A DNA stretch of 35,149 nt, taken from the NCBI RefSeq assembly GCF_030695085.1, contig NZ_JAUYTS010000149.1, forward strand, positions 1 to 35,149, in the 5' to 3' direction. This stretch comes from Falsiroseomonas sp. (lineage in GTDB: Bacteria > Pseudomonadota > Alphaproteobacteria > Acetobacterales > Acetobacteraceae). Of this stretch, positions 1 through 7,231 are shown in pieces; position 1 is the first letter of the stretch, and the number at the start of each line of letters is the position of its first letter. The notes under the pieces are model-generated. The model was not told the origin of the DNA, made no database searches, and worked only from the letters and a program-made list of their open reading frames with translations. The translations under genes were made by a program, and so were the position numbers.

Positions 1-93
1 GGACTCACGCCCTACGAGTTCATCTGCAAGCAGTGGACCGCAGAGCCACAGCGGTTCAACGCCAACCCGCTCCACCAAACGCCAGGACTAAAC
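1..93 (+). pseudogene. 3' remnant of an IS481-type transposase
   Basis: Frame 1 from the first base reads GLTPYEFICKQWTAEP and ends with the segment NPLHQTPGLN. This closely matches the end of the DDE integrase-core transposases of the IS481 family, whose proteins normally finish LTPYEYICK...HQMPGLNT and a stop (family pattern recalled, not searched). About 31 codons are present and the rest lies outside the window. The normal stop is missing: after GLN the frame runs on, without a stop, antisense through the neighbouring DUF486 gene until 487-489. The element therefore seems to have lost its extreme right end, terminal inverted repeat included, or the junction is an assembly edge. It abuts the 3' end of the DUF486 gene, whose stop codon starts 10 bases away. 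Confidence 0.75.
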
Positions 94-102
94 ATCTGGC
101 CC

Positions 103-453
103 TCAATCCACCGGCAAGAAGATGAAGATCACCGCGGCCACCAGGCAGCCCATCGCGGCGAAATAGTTCCAGCGCAGCTGCTCGCCCAGGAACATCACGC
201 TGAACACGGCAAAGACGGCCAGCGTGATGACTTCCTGCATCACCTTCAACTGCTGGCCGGTGAAGGTGCCGTAGCCGATGCGGTTGGCCGGTACGGCGAA
301 GCAGTATTCGAAGAAGGCGATGCCCCAGCTCAGCAGCACGGCCAGCCACAGCGGCCAGGCCGGCTGCTTGAGGTGGCCGTACCAGGCGAAGGTCATCAGC
401 ACGTTGGAGAACAGCAGCAGCACCGGTGTCAGGAAGTAGGGGCTCGTCATCAT
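103..453 (-). CDS. DUF486 (DMT-like) small membrane protein
   Basis: A 116-residue, highly hydrophobic protein with four predicted membrane segments (about 7-24, 32-50, 68-87 and 93-112). It fits the DUF486 family, which belongs to the drug/metabolite transporter-like small membrane proteins; motifs visible are FAWYGHLK near the N-terminus and EYCFAVPANRIGY in the middle. The family's substrate is unknown. The start is set by an ATGA overlap with the upstream AmpG-like gene (its TGA is 450-452), which implies translational coupling and one transcript. The length is normal for the family, so the neighbouring transposase remnant has not visibly truncated it. An inner-membrane location is inferred from hydrophobicity. 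Confidence 0.85.
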   Translation of the reverse strand: MMTSPYFLTPVLLLFSNVLMTFAWYGHLKQPAWPLWLAVLLSWGIAFFEYCFAVPANRIGYGTFTGQQLKVMQEVITLAVFAVFSVMFLGEQLRWNYFAAMGCLVAAVIFIFLPVD

Positions 454-1751
454 CCGGTCAGGTCTCGCGCGGCTTGGGGCACGGGTTGAGCGGGCGGCGG
501 CAACCGCTTCAGCAGGAACAGCATGATCAGCATGGCCGGCAGTGCGGCGAGGGTGGTCAGGGCGAAGAACCAGGACCAGCCCAGCCCCTCCGCCAGCCAG
601 CCGCTGCCGGCGCCGAGTGTCCGCAGCGGCACGGCGGCGAGCGAGGACAGCAGCGCATATTGCGTGGCGGTGAAGCTGCGGCTGGTCAGCGCGGACAGGT
701 AGGTGACGAAGGCGGCATCGGCCAGGCCGTCGGTGAAGTTCTCCACCCCCACCTGCAGCCACAGCATCGGCATCGAATAGCCGGTCTGGGCCAGCGCCAC
801 ATACATCAGGTTGGACAGCATCTGCAGGATGCCGGTGTAGATCAGCGCCCGTGCCGTCCCCAGCCGCGCCACCACCCAGCCGCCGGCCAGCGCGCCGCCC
901 AGCGTCATGAACAGCCCGAACACGCTGCCGACCGCGGCAATCTCCAGCCGCGAGAAGCCGAGCGAGCGGTAGAAGGGCGCGGTCATGATGCCGGCCAGTG
1001 CCTCGCCCAGCTTGAACAGCGCGACGAAAGCCAGGATCGCCACCCAGTAGCGGCGGCCCATGAAATCCACGAAGGGGTCCACCACGGCCAGTTTCAGCCG
1101 CCGCGCCCAGGGCAGCACCACGACTGGCGGCGCCTCCGGCTCCGGCCCGAACATCACCGCGAGGAAACCGATGCCGACCAGCGCCGCGCAGTACGCGAAG
1201 GCGGCGGTCCAGCCGGCGAATTCCGCGATGGTCAGCGCCCCGGCATTGGCGGCAAGCAAGGCCGCCCGGTAGCCCCAGATGTAGCAGGCCAGGCCATAGC
1301 CCTGGTTGCTCTCCTCCAGCACCTCGATCCGGTAGGCATCGACCACGATGTCCTGGCTGGCGGACAGGAAGGCGACCAGCACGGCCACCATCACCGTGAC
1401 CTGCGCCGCATTCACCGGATCGGTGAGGCCAAGGCCCAGGATCGCCGCCGCCAGCACCGGCTGGATACTGGCCAGCCAGCCGCGCCGCCGGCCAAGCCAG
1501 CGGAAGGCCGGCGGCGCCGCATGGTCCAGCACCGGCGCCCAGAGGAATTTGAACGCATAGGCCAGCCCGATCAGCGCCGTCAGCCCGATGGCGGTGAGCG
1601 AGACGCCGGATTCGGAAAACCACTGGCGCAGGGTGAAGGCCGTCAGTGGCAGCGGTACGCCGGCGGAAAAGCCCAGCGCCAGCAGGATCAGGAAGCGCCG
1701 GTCCCTGAGAAGGGGCGCGCGGGCGAGGGCGCCGCGGAACGGGTTGGGCAA
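450..1751 (-). CDS. ampG: AmpG-like muropeptide permease (MFS/PAT family)
   Basis: A 433-residue polytopic membrane protein with about 12 hydrophobic segments. It resembles AmpG, the inner-membrane permease that imports GlcNAc-anhydromuropeptides for peptidoglycan recycling. Visible family features are the N-terminal FSAGVPLPLT segment, an AYAFKFLWAPVLD segment after TM2, and SASQDIVVDAYRIE in TM4-5, all characteristic of AmpG/PAT transporters. I place the start at the TTG at 1749-1751 because AAAGGAGT lies six bases before it (complement of 1757-1765). An ATG at 1796 would add 15 residues but has no comparable ribosome site. The gene overlaps the DUF486 gene by four bases. No ampC or ampD neighbour is present, so a beta-lactamase role cannot be inferred. 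Substrate specificity is a family inference. Confidence 0.85.
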   Translation of the reverse strand: MPNPFRGALARAPLLRDRRFLILLALGFSAGVPLPLTAFTLRQWFSESGVSLTAIGLTALIGLAYAFKFLWAPVLDHAAPPAFRWLGRRRGWLASIQPVLAAAILGLGLTDPVNAAQVTVMVAVLVAFLSASQDIVVDAYRIEVLEESNQGYGLACYIWGYRAALLAANAGALTIAEFAGWTAAFAYCAALVGIGFLAVMFGPEPEAPPVVVLPWARRLKLAVVDPFVDFMGRRYWVAILAFVALFKLGEALAGIMTAPFYRSLGFSRLEIAAVGSVFGLFMTLGGALAGGWVVARLGTARALIYTGILQMLSNLMYVALAQTGYSMPMLWLQVGVENFTDGLADAAFVTYLSALTSRSFTATQYALLSSLAAVPLRTLGAGSGWLAEGLGWSWFFALTTLAALPAMLIMLFLLKRLPPPAQPVPQAARDLTG

Positions 1752-2000
1752 GCGGGACTCCTTTCTGGCCGCCACCCAGCCCGGGGAGGCCGGCAAGGTC
1801 TAGAAGGTTTTGCGCCCACGTGGAAACGCCGGGCCGCGGCCCGCCCGGGCCAGGACCGGATGACCGGAACCCGCGGCCGGCAGGACTCGCCAAGGCGCTG
1901 ATGGCGCCCGCCGCCGATGCGTCACGCCGCGGCCCTATCCTGCGGCGTCACGCGCCAGGTTGCGGGAGGGTGCGCCGGCGGCCGAAGGCGGGGTGCCGCG

Positions 2001-2348
2001 TCAGTCCCGGATCGCCTCGGTCAGCGCCAGCCGCGCCGCCTTCAGCCGGCCGAGCAGCCGCCCCGGCGTCACCAGGCGCAATCCGGGCTGATCCACCCGC
2101 AGCAGCAGCACCGTGCCCGGCACGAGGTTCAGCGATTTGCGAAGCTGGCCCGGCAGCGTCAGACGGCCCTTGCCATCCAATGTGGGCTGGCGCCCACGCT
2201 CGGCGTTGTCGCCCGGCGAGATGGCGAGCTCGCCATCCTCCACCGACACCTGGAGTTTCACGCCGGGCATGAGGCCTGTCGCCGCCCGCAGGGTAGGTGT
2301 CAGCAGCACCCGCCCGCGTGTGTCGAGCTGCAATCTGATAGCGCGCAT
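2001..2348 (-). CDS. protein with two AbrB/SpoVT-type domains
   Basis: A 115-residue basic protein that appears to hold two swapped-hairpin AbrB/MraZ-like units. The first (about 1-46) contains DTRGRVLLTPTLRAATGL and the second (about 57-105) contains LDGKGRLTLPGQLRKSLNL. Each has the xxGRvxLPxxLR pattern typical of that DNA-binding fold, joined by a short acidic/Gly linker. AbrB-fold proteins bind DNA as dimers and act as transition-state regulators or as antitoxins. Two units in one chain would allow an intramolecular fold, as in MraZ, but there is no mraW/ftsL here. No toxin-like gene flanks it. I start at the ATG at 2346-2348; a longer form to 2447 has a low-complexity leader. The DNA target is unknown. 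Confidence 0.6.
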   Translation of the reverse strand: MRAIRLQLDTRGRVLLTPTLRAATGLMPGVKLQVSVEDGELAISPGDNAERGRQPTLDGKGRLTLPGQLRKSLNLVPGTVLLLRVDQPGLRLVTPGRLLGRLKAARLALTEAIRD

Positions 2349-2659
2349 CCAAGGATCCGACCGTTGCGTTTGCGGAGTGTGCCGCAGAAACATACGCCAG
2401 CGCAAAGGGCGCGCTTCACAGGCATGGGAGGCGCGCCAACTTCGCATGCCAGCGCACGCGAAACCCTTTTGGGCGCGCCCCGGTACCGGTGTAGGCTCAC
2501 GGCGACGGTCTCGTGGCGCCCCCCGCCCGGGTCCGGCCCTGCGGCGTGCCGCGCCTCACTTTCCCGGACCTCCTCCGGCGGCGCGTCGCAGGGGCCCCCC
2601 GGGTCGGCCCCCCCCGGTCGGGCTTACAGGATCGGACACACCGGATCAGGCCAATCCGA
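2349..2659. other. 311-base intergenic stretch, no supported gene
   Basis: I see no convincing gene here; the overlapping open frames are arginine/proline-rich shadows of GC-rich DNA. It must carry the promoter of the AbrB-like gene on the minus strand and the 3' flank of the unknown gene at 2660. Runs of C and G (CCCCCC at 2595-2600, eight C at 2608-2615) make local strand-slippage or a G-rich secondary structure possible. The ATCGGA/TCCGAT repeats around 2630-2660 could form a weak hairpin near the 3' end of the neighbouring gene. Confidence 0.5.
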
Positions 2660-3082
2660 TCAGACCAGGATGATGGTGGTGACCCCGGCGAAGCGCAGCG
2701 TTGCGCCCCGGATGGTCAGGTTGCCGCTGAAGCGGCTTTTAGCGCCCGACTGGTCGTTGAAACCCAGCCCGCCATCGCGATCCAGATGCAGCGACAGGCC
2801 CGGCTCCAGCACATTGATCGCAATGATGAGCTGCGTGAGCGTGACACCCCGCAACGCCAGCACATCCTGCGCCGGCTGGCCGGTGAATGTGGCGTCGCCC
2901 TCCGCGGGTGCCCAGCCGTGGGCGGGCGGCATCTCCGCCTTGCCGGCGGGGCAAGGCGAGCCGGCCCTGCCTCGGGTGGCGGCGGCCTGGCCGGTTCGGC
3001 CCCAGCTTCCGGCCAGATCCTGCCAGCCCCGCCCGCCACGGGGGCTGTGCCGGCCGGAAGGGTTCTCGTGATCCGCGCTCAT
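2660..3082 (-). CDS. hypothetical protein, Gly/Pro-rich N-terminus
   Basis: I do not recognise this 140-residue protein. Residues 1-65 are Gly/Arg/Pro-rich and probably disordered. Residues 66-140 look folded, with alternating hydrophobic strands (LALRGVTLTQLIIAINVLEP, LSLHLDRDGGLGF, GNLTIRGATLRFAGV). The ATG at 3080-3082 is chosen because GGAG precedes it by about ten bases; an upstream ATG at 3121 adds a basic leader. The compositional shift from disordered to ordered sequence argues for a real gene, but no conserved domain can be named. The direction is the same as typA upstream, with the typA terminator between them, so it is probably transcribed separately. Confidence 0.45.
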   Translation of the reverse strand: MSADHENPSGRHSPRGGRGWQDLAGSWGRTGQAAATRGRAGSPCPAGKAEMPPAHGWAPAEGDATFTGQPAQDVLALRGVTLTQLIIAINVLEPGLSLHLDRDGGLGFNDQSGAKSRFSGNLTIRGATLRFAGVTTIILV

Positions 3083-3198
3083 CGGCTTCGTGCTCCGCTT
3101 GCCACGCCTCGTCTGGCGCAAGGCTAGGGCCGGGGCCGGAAGGCGAGCAGGCGGCGCGTGCCGATGGGGTGGATAGGCGCCGCCTTTGGGCCGACATG

Positions 3199-3229
3199 AA
3201 AAAGGGCGGCACCGTTGCCGGTGCCGCCC
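3199..3229 (-). terminator. Rho-independent terminator of typA
   Basis: An 11-bp perfect stem (3204-3214 with 3219-3229) closes a four-base loop and, read on the minus strand, is followed at once by five T (3199-3203). It lies 24 bases beyond the typA stop codon, in the correct orientation to end the typA transcript. Confidence 0.9.
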
Positions 3230-3253
3230 CTCAACAGGCTTATCCGAGGTGGC

Positions 3254-5083
3254 TTATGCCGCTTCGCTGTCCGACTTGCGCGCGTTCTTCTTGCGCTCAT
3301 TCGGGTCCAGGTAGCGCTTGCGCAGACGGATGGCGCTCGGCGTCACCTCCACCAGCTCGTCTTCCTCGATATAGGCGATGGCCTGTTCCAGGCTCATCCG
3401 GCGCGGCGGCACCAGCAGAAGCGCCTCATCCTTGCCGGCGGCGCGGATGTTGGTGAGCTTCTTTTCCTTGATCGGGTTCACATCCAGGTCGTTGTCCCGG
3501 GAATGCTCGCCGAGGATCATGCCGACATAGACCTTCACGCCGGGGTCAACGAACAGCGTGCCACGCTCCTGCAGCGAGAACAGCGAATACTGGATCGCCT
3601 CGCCATCGGAGTTCGAGATCAGGGAGCCATTCCGCCGCCCCTCGATCGGCCCCGCCCAGGGCTGATATCCCGCAAAGATGCGGTTCATGATGCCGGTGCC
3701 GCGGGTGTCGGTCAGGAACTCGCCGTGATAGCCGATCAGGCCGCGCGACGGGATCATGAAGGTCAGGCGCAGCTTGCCGCCACCGGAGGGCCGCATGTCC
3801 TGCATCTGGCCCTTCCGCAGGGACAGCTTCTGCACGACGACGCCCGAATATTCCTCGTCGACATCGACCAGGCATTCCTCGAACGGCTCCTCGCGCTGGC
3901 CGGTCTCCGGATTCTCGCGGGTCAGCACGCGCGGGCGGCCGATGGTCAGCTCGAAGCCCTCGCGGCGCATCTGCTCGATCAGCACGCCCAGCTGCAATTC
4001 GCCGCGGCCGGCCACCTCGAAGGCGTCGACCTCCTCGGACACCTTGATGCTGATGGCGACGTTGCCCTCGGCTTCCTTGAACAGGCGGTCGCGGATCTGG
4101 CGGGAGGTGACCTTCTTGCCCTCGCGGCCGCCGAGCGGGCCGTCATTGATGCGGAAGGTCATCGACAGGGTCGGCGGATCGACCGGGATGGCCGGCAGCG
4201 GCTCCATCACGGCCGGGTCGCAGATGGTGTCCGGGATGGTGCCGTTGCCGAGGCCTGCAATGGCGATAATGTCGCCGGCATAGGCCGTGTCCACCACCAC
4301 GCGATCGAGGCCGCTGAAGGTCATCAGCTTGGTCAGGCGGCCGGTTTCCACGACGGAGCCATCGCGGCGCAGCACCTTCACCGGCATGTTGAGCCGTGCG
4401 GTGCCCTGCTCGATGCGGCCGGTCAGGATGCGGCCGAGGAAATTGTCGGCCTCCAGGATCGCGGCATTCATGGCGAAGGGCAGGCTCGGGTCGAGGCCCG
4501 GCGCCGGCACATGCGACAGGATCAGGTCGAACATGGCGGAAAGGTCCTTGCGCGGACCTTCCATCGTCGTGTCAGCCCAGCCCTGGCGGCCAGAGGCGAA
4601 CAGCATCGGGAAGTCGAGCTGGTTGTCATCGGCGCCCAGCGCGGCGAACAGGTCGAACATCTCGTTATGGACTTCGTCCGGACGGGCGTCCTGGCGGTCC
4701 ACCTTGTTGACGACGACCATCGGGCGGATGCCACGGGCCAGCGCCTTGGTCAGCACGAACTTGGTCTGCGGCAGCACACCCTCGGCGGCGTCCACCAGCA
4801 CGACGGCGCCATCGACCATGGAAAGGATACGCTCCACCTCGCCGCCGAAATCGGCGTGGCCAGGGGTGTCCACGATGTTGATCTTCACACCCTTCCATTC
4901 CACCGCGGTGGATTTGGCAAGGATGGTGATGCCGCGCTCACGCTCGAGGTCGTTGCGGTCCATCGCGCGTTCCGCCACCACCTGATTGGTGCGGAAGGCG
5001 CCGGCCTGCTTCAGAAGATTGTCGACGAGGGTGGTCTTGCCGTGGTCGACGTGTGCGATGATCGCGACGTTGCGAATTTCCAT
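3254..5083 (-). CDS. typA: translational GTPase TypA/BipA
   Basis: A full-length 609-residue ribosome-associated GTPase of the TypA/BipA family, related to EF-G and involved in ribosome assembly and stress or cold adaptation. The GTP-binding motifs are intact: G1 AHVDHGKTT (10-18), G2 RGITI (50-54), G3 DTPGHAD (72-78) and G4 NKVD (126-129). Domain II, the EF-G-like domains III and V, and the BipA-specific C-terminal domain follow, ending in a Lys/Arg-rich tail (RKRYLDPNERKKNARK). The length is typical for the family. It is a single-gene unit, bounded downstream by a strong terminator (3199-3229). The 5' region holds a perfect inverted repeat at 5167-5186. The start ATG directly precedes the conserved EIRNVAIIAHVDHG, so the start is secure. 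Confidence 0.97.
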   Translation of the reverse strand: MEIRNVAIIAHVDHGKTTLVDNLLKQAGAFRTNQVVAERAMDRNDLERERGITILAKSTAVEWKGVKINIVDTPGHADFGGEVERILSMVDGAVVLVDAAEGVLPQTKFVLTKALARGIRPMVVVNKVDRQDARPDEVHNEMFDLFAALGADDNQLDFPMLFASGRQGWADTTMEGPRKDLSAMFDLILSHVPAPGLDPSLPFAMNAAILEADNFLGRILTGRIEQGTARLNMPVKVLRRDGSVVETGRLTKLMTFSGLDRVVVDTAYAGDIIAIAGLGNGTIPDTICDPAVMEPLPAIPVDPPTLSMTFRINDGPLGGREGKKVTSRQIRDRLFKEAEGNVAISIKVSEEVDAFEVAGRGELQLGVLIEQMRREGFELTIGRPRVLTRENPETGQREEPFEECLVDVDEEYSGVVVQKLSLRKGQMQDMRPSGGGKLRLTFMIPSRGLIGYHGEFLTDTRGTGIMNRIFAGYQPWAGPIEGRRNGSLISNSDGEAIQYSLFSLQERGTLFVDPGVKVYVGMILGEHSRDNDLDVNPIKEKKLTNIRAAGKDEALLLVPPRRMSLEQAIAYIEEDELVEVTPSAIRLRKRYLDPNERKKNARKSDSEAA

Positions 5084-5166
5084 GGGTGCGTCCGGGTTCC
5101 GGCCTTAAGAGTTTCAGCGAGCGATTCACACGAACCGCTTCGCGCCGACCCCCGCCGTCCCGGGCA

Positions 5167-5186
5167 TGACCGTCAGGAGACGGTCA
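5167..5186. promoter_or_regulatory. perfect 8-bp inverted repeat upstream of typA
   Basis: TGACCGTC and GACGGTCA are separated by AGGA. The repeat lies 84 bases upstream of the typA start and about 135 bases downstream of the stop of the secreted repeat protein. It could be an operator for typA, a leader hairpin, or part of the upstream gene's 3' end. There is no T-run next to it, so a classical terminator is unlikely. The function is inferred only from symmetry and position. Confidence 0.4.
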
Positions 5187-5281
5187 TCCAGGCACTTCGC
5201 TGGGCCATTGGCTTTGATGCGGCGCACACATAGGGCGAAAAGCGCCAAAAAGCGAGCGCGAACCGCATCGCATCGGCCCGG

Positions 5282-5310
5282 GGCAGCCCCGACCCGGGGG
5301 CGGGGCTGCC
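5282..5310 (-). terminator. GC-rich hairpin after the secreted repeat protein
   Basis: A perfect ten-base inverted repeat, GGCAGCCCCG (5282-5291) with CGGGGCTGCC (5301-5310) around a nine-base loop, lies ten bases beyond the stop codon at 5321. There is no U-tract immediately after it, so it may act as an mRNA 3' stabiliser or a weak or Rho-assisted terminator. Confidence 0.55.
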
Positions 5311-5320
5311 GCGCAGCGCG

Positions 5321-5980
5321 CTACATGCTGCCGGGACCGGGCATCGGACCAGGCTGGAACATCGGCGCCGGTGCCGGGCCCAGGTTGCGCGGCGCGCCAT
5401 CCGCACCCACGCCCCCACCGCCGGCCTGCGGCATCGGCGCGCCAGCGCCGGTGGCGGTATCGCCGCCCATCATCGGCTGTGGCGCCGGCTGGCGAAGTTC
5501 CGCCATCGCCTGGTCGATATGGCGGTTCACCGCGGCGCGGTCGCGCCGGTCGAGTGCCTGGCGCGCCGAGGAGATGGTCGCGACCGGGCCGCGATCCAGC
5601 GGCGTGCCCGCCTGGCTCGGCATGACGGAGCGGGTGAGCAGGCGTGTCTCGGCCTGTTCCAGGCTGACACGGGCCTCATGGGTGCGGCCCGCCGACAGCG
5701 CCTCGCGTGCTTCCCGCAGGAAGTTCTCCACGGCCGCGGTGTCCATGCGGGCCTGTTCGCCGCCCGGCATCGCGCTGCCCGGGGCCGATCCGTGCGGACC
5801 CTGCTGGGACATCGGGGCCTGGGACATCGGGGCCTGGGACATCGGGGCCTGGGACATCGGAGCCTGGGACATCGGAGCCTGGGACATCGGAGCCTGAGGC
5901 ATCCGTTCGGTCATCTGGGCCTTGGCGGCCCAGGGCAAAATCAGGGCGCTGGCCAGGATCAGGGCGGGTTGAATGCGCAT
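5321..5980 (-). CDS. secreted protein with MSQAP tandem repeats
   Basis: A 219-residue protein with an N-terminal signal peptide (basic start, hydrophobic core LILASALILPW, likely cleavage after AKA/Q near residue 18), so probably periplasmic. Residues about 23-58 contain six tandem copies of a five-residue MSQAP unit, encoded by a 15-bp DNA repeat. A helical middle (about 75-165) is rich in Ala/Arg/Glu with ARVSLEQAETRL and RDRAAVNRHIDQAMAEL, resembling the small alphaproteobacterial helical-repeat proteins of unknown function. The C-terminus is Gly/Pro/Met-rich and disordered. The start is firmly set by AAGGAGG six bases ahead of the ATG. The function is unknown; the Met-rich, Gln-rich composition could suggest metal or surface interactions, but that is speculation. 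Confidence 0.75.
   Translation of the reverse strand: MRIQPALILASALILPWAAKAQMTERMPQAPMSQAPMSQAPMSQAPMSQAPMSQAPMSQQGPHGSAPGSAMPGGEQARMDTAAVENFLREAREALSAGRTHEARVSLEQAETRLLTRSVMPSQAGTPLDRGPVATISSARQALDRRDRAAVNRHIDQAMAELRQPAPQPMMGGDTATGAGAPMPQAGGGGVGADGAPRNLGPAPAPMFQPGPMPGPGSM
5806..5895. repeat. 15-bp in-frame tandem repeat, six copies
   Basis: Six head-to-tail copies of GGGACATCGGGGCCT begin at 5806, 5821, 5836, 5851, 5866 and 5881. The first three read CGGGG and the last three CGGAG, a single-base change that splits the array into two homogeneous blocks. The unit is a multiple of three, so copy-number change would lengthen or shorten the MSQAP tract without breaking the frame. Confidence 0.95.
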
Positions 5981-6090
5981 GCTGAACCTCCTTGCTGGGC
6001 CGGGATTGGCCCGTTGGGGGTTCAACGCGGTGCGGCGTGATTCAGTTCCGAAGCGCTCCAACGCCCTGATTCAGTGGAAGTTCCGTGCGG

Positions 6091-7080
6091 TCAGCCGGCC
6101 AGGAGCGCCTTCAGATCGGCCTGCGGGCGGGCGCCGAAATGGCTGATCGCCTCGGCGGCGGCAACCGAACCCCAGCGGCCGCATTCGGCCATCGGCTTGC
6201 CCTGCGCCAGGGCGGCCAGGAAGCCGGCGGCATAGGCATCGCCGGCGCCGGTGGTGTCCACCACCTGGGTCGGCACGGCGGCGACCTGCCATTGCTCGGC
6301 ACCGGCCACCACCAGGCTGCCATGCTCGGACCGCGTGATGGCGGCCAGCGACACCTCCTGCCGCACCCGCGCCACCGCCGCCTCCAGATCCTCCGTCTCG
6401 TACAGCGACAGGATCTCGGCCTCATTGGCGAACAGGATGTCGGTCTCGTCCTTCACGAAAGCCTGGAAGGCGGTGCGGTGGCGGCCGACGCAGAAGGGGT
6501 CCGACAGGGTCAGCGCGATTTTCCGGCCAGCGGCATGCGCCGCCTTCGAGGCCTTGAAGAAGGCGGCCTTGGCTTCGGGCGGGTCGAACAGATAGCCCTC
6601 GAGGTAGGTGACGGCGGCGGACGCCACCTCCGCCTCATCCACATCATCCGGGCCGAAGGCGACGCAGGCGCCGAGGAAGGTGTTCATGGTGCGCTGGCCG
6701 TCCGGCGTCACCAGGATCAGGCAGCGCGCGGTCGGCGCGCCGCCAGACAGTGGCGCGGTGGGAAAGCGCACGCCGGCCGCCTGGATGTCGTGCGCGAAGA
6801 CGCGGCCCAGCTCATCCGCCGCCACCTTGCCGAGAAACCCGACCCGCGCGCCGAGCGCCGCGGCAACGGCGCAGGTATTGGCGGCCGAGCCGCCGCTGCC
6901 TTCCACGCCCGGACCCATGGCGGCGTAGATCCGCTCCGCCGCCGCGGTGTCGATCAGCGCCATGCTGCCCTTGGTCATGGATTGCGCGGCCAGGAAGCCG
7001 TCCTCGGCGCGGGCCAGCACATCGACGATGGCATTGCCGATGCCGAGCAGGTCCAGGGAGGGCGGGGTGGCGTTGGTCAT
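6091..7080 (-). CDS. PfkB-family carbohydrate/adenosine kinase
   Basis: A 329-residue ribokinase-fold (PfkB) kinase. Both family signatures are present: the N-terminal Gly-rich GSGGSAAN (61-68) for substrate binding, and the C-terminal DTTGAGD (275-281), whose Asp281 is the expected catalytic base and whose preceding glycines form the anion hole. The opening LLGIGNAIVDVLA and the GFLGKVAADELG segment match the alphaproteobacterial adenosine-kinase-like branch, which is usually annotated as adenosine kinase (adenosine to AMP). Substrate choice is inferred from that resemblance; a sugar kinase remains possible. The ATG at 7078-7080 begins the conserved region; the reading frame upstream of it is shadow sequence. 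Divergent from the EI24-type gene, with about 150 bases for both promoters. Confidence 0.88.
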   Translation of the reverse strand: MTNATPPSLDLLGIGNAIVDVLARAEDGFLAAQSMTKGSMALIDTAAAERIYAAMGPGVEGSGGSAANTCAVAAALGARVGFLGKVAADELGRVFAHDIQAAGVRFPTAPLSGGAPTARCLILVTPDGQRTMNTFLGACVAFGPDDVDEAEVASAAVTYLEGYLFDPPEAKAAFFKASKAAHAAGRKIALTLSDPFCVGRHRTAFQAFVKDETDILFANEAEILSLYETEDLEAAVARVRQEVSLAAITRSEHGSLVVAGAEQWQVAAVPTQVVDTTGAGDAYAAGFLAALAQGKPMAECGRWGSVAAAEAISHFGARPQADLKALLAG

Positions 7081-7231
7081 CTGGGGGTGGCCTTGTTCGA
7101 TTGCGGCGGAACCTGCCGGAAGGGCGGGGCCAAGGCTAGCCCGTAGCAGACGAAGCTGCCGGATGAAGCTGAAGGGCACGTGACCGGCGCGCGGCTTGGC
7201 CCGGCCGCCGCGCCGGTCCATCTCCGCCGCC

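Noticed and set aside
1811..1830. CCCACGTGGAAAC resembling a parS half
   Set aside because: It shares only the CACGTG core and one arm; several mismatches to the consensus against one in the three accepted sites.
426..1901. 491-codon open frame on the plus strand opposite ampG
   Set aside because: Antisense to a clear membrane transporter; Gln/Arg/His-rich composition is typical of a GC-rich shadow frame.
3215..5233. 672-codon open frame opposite typA
   Set aside because: Antisense shadow of an unmistakable TypA; no ribosome site and no recognisable domain.
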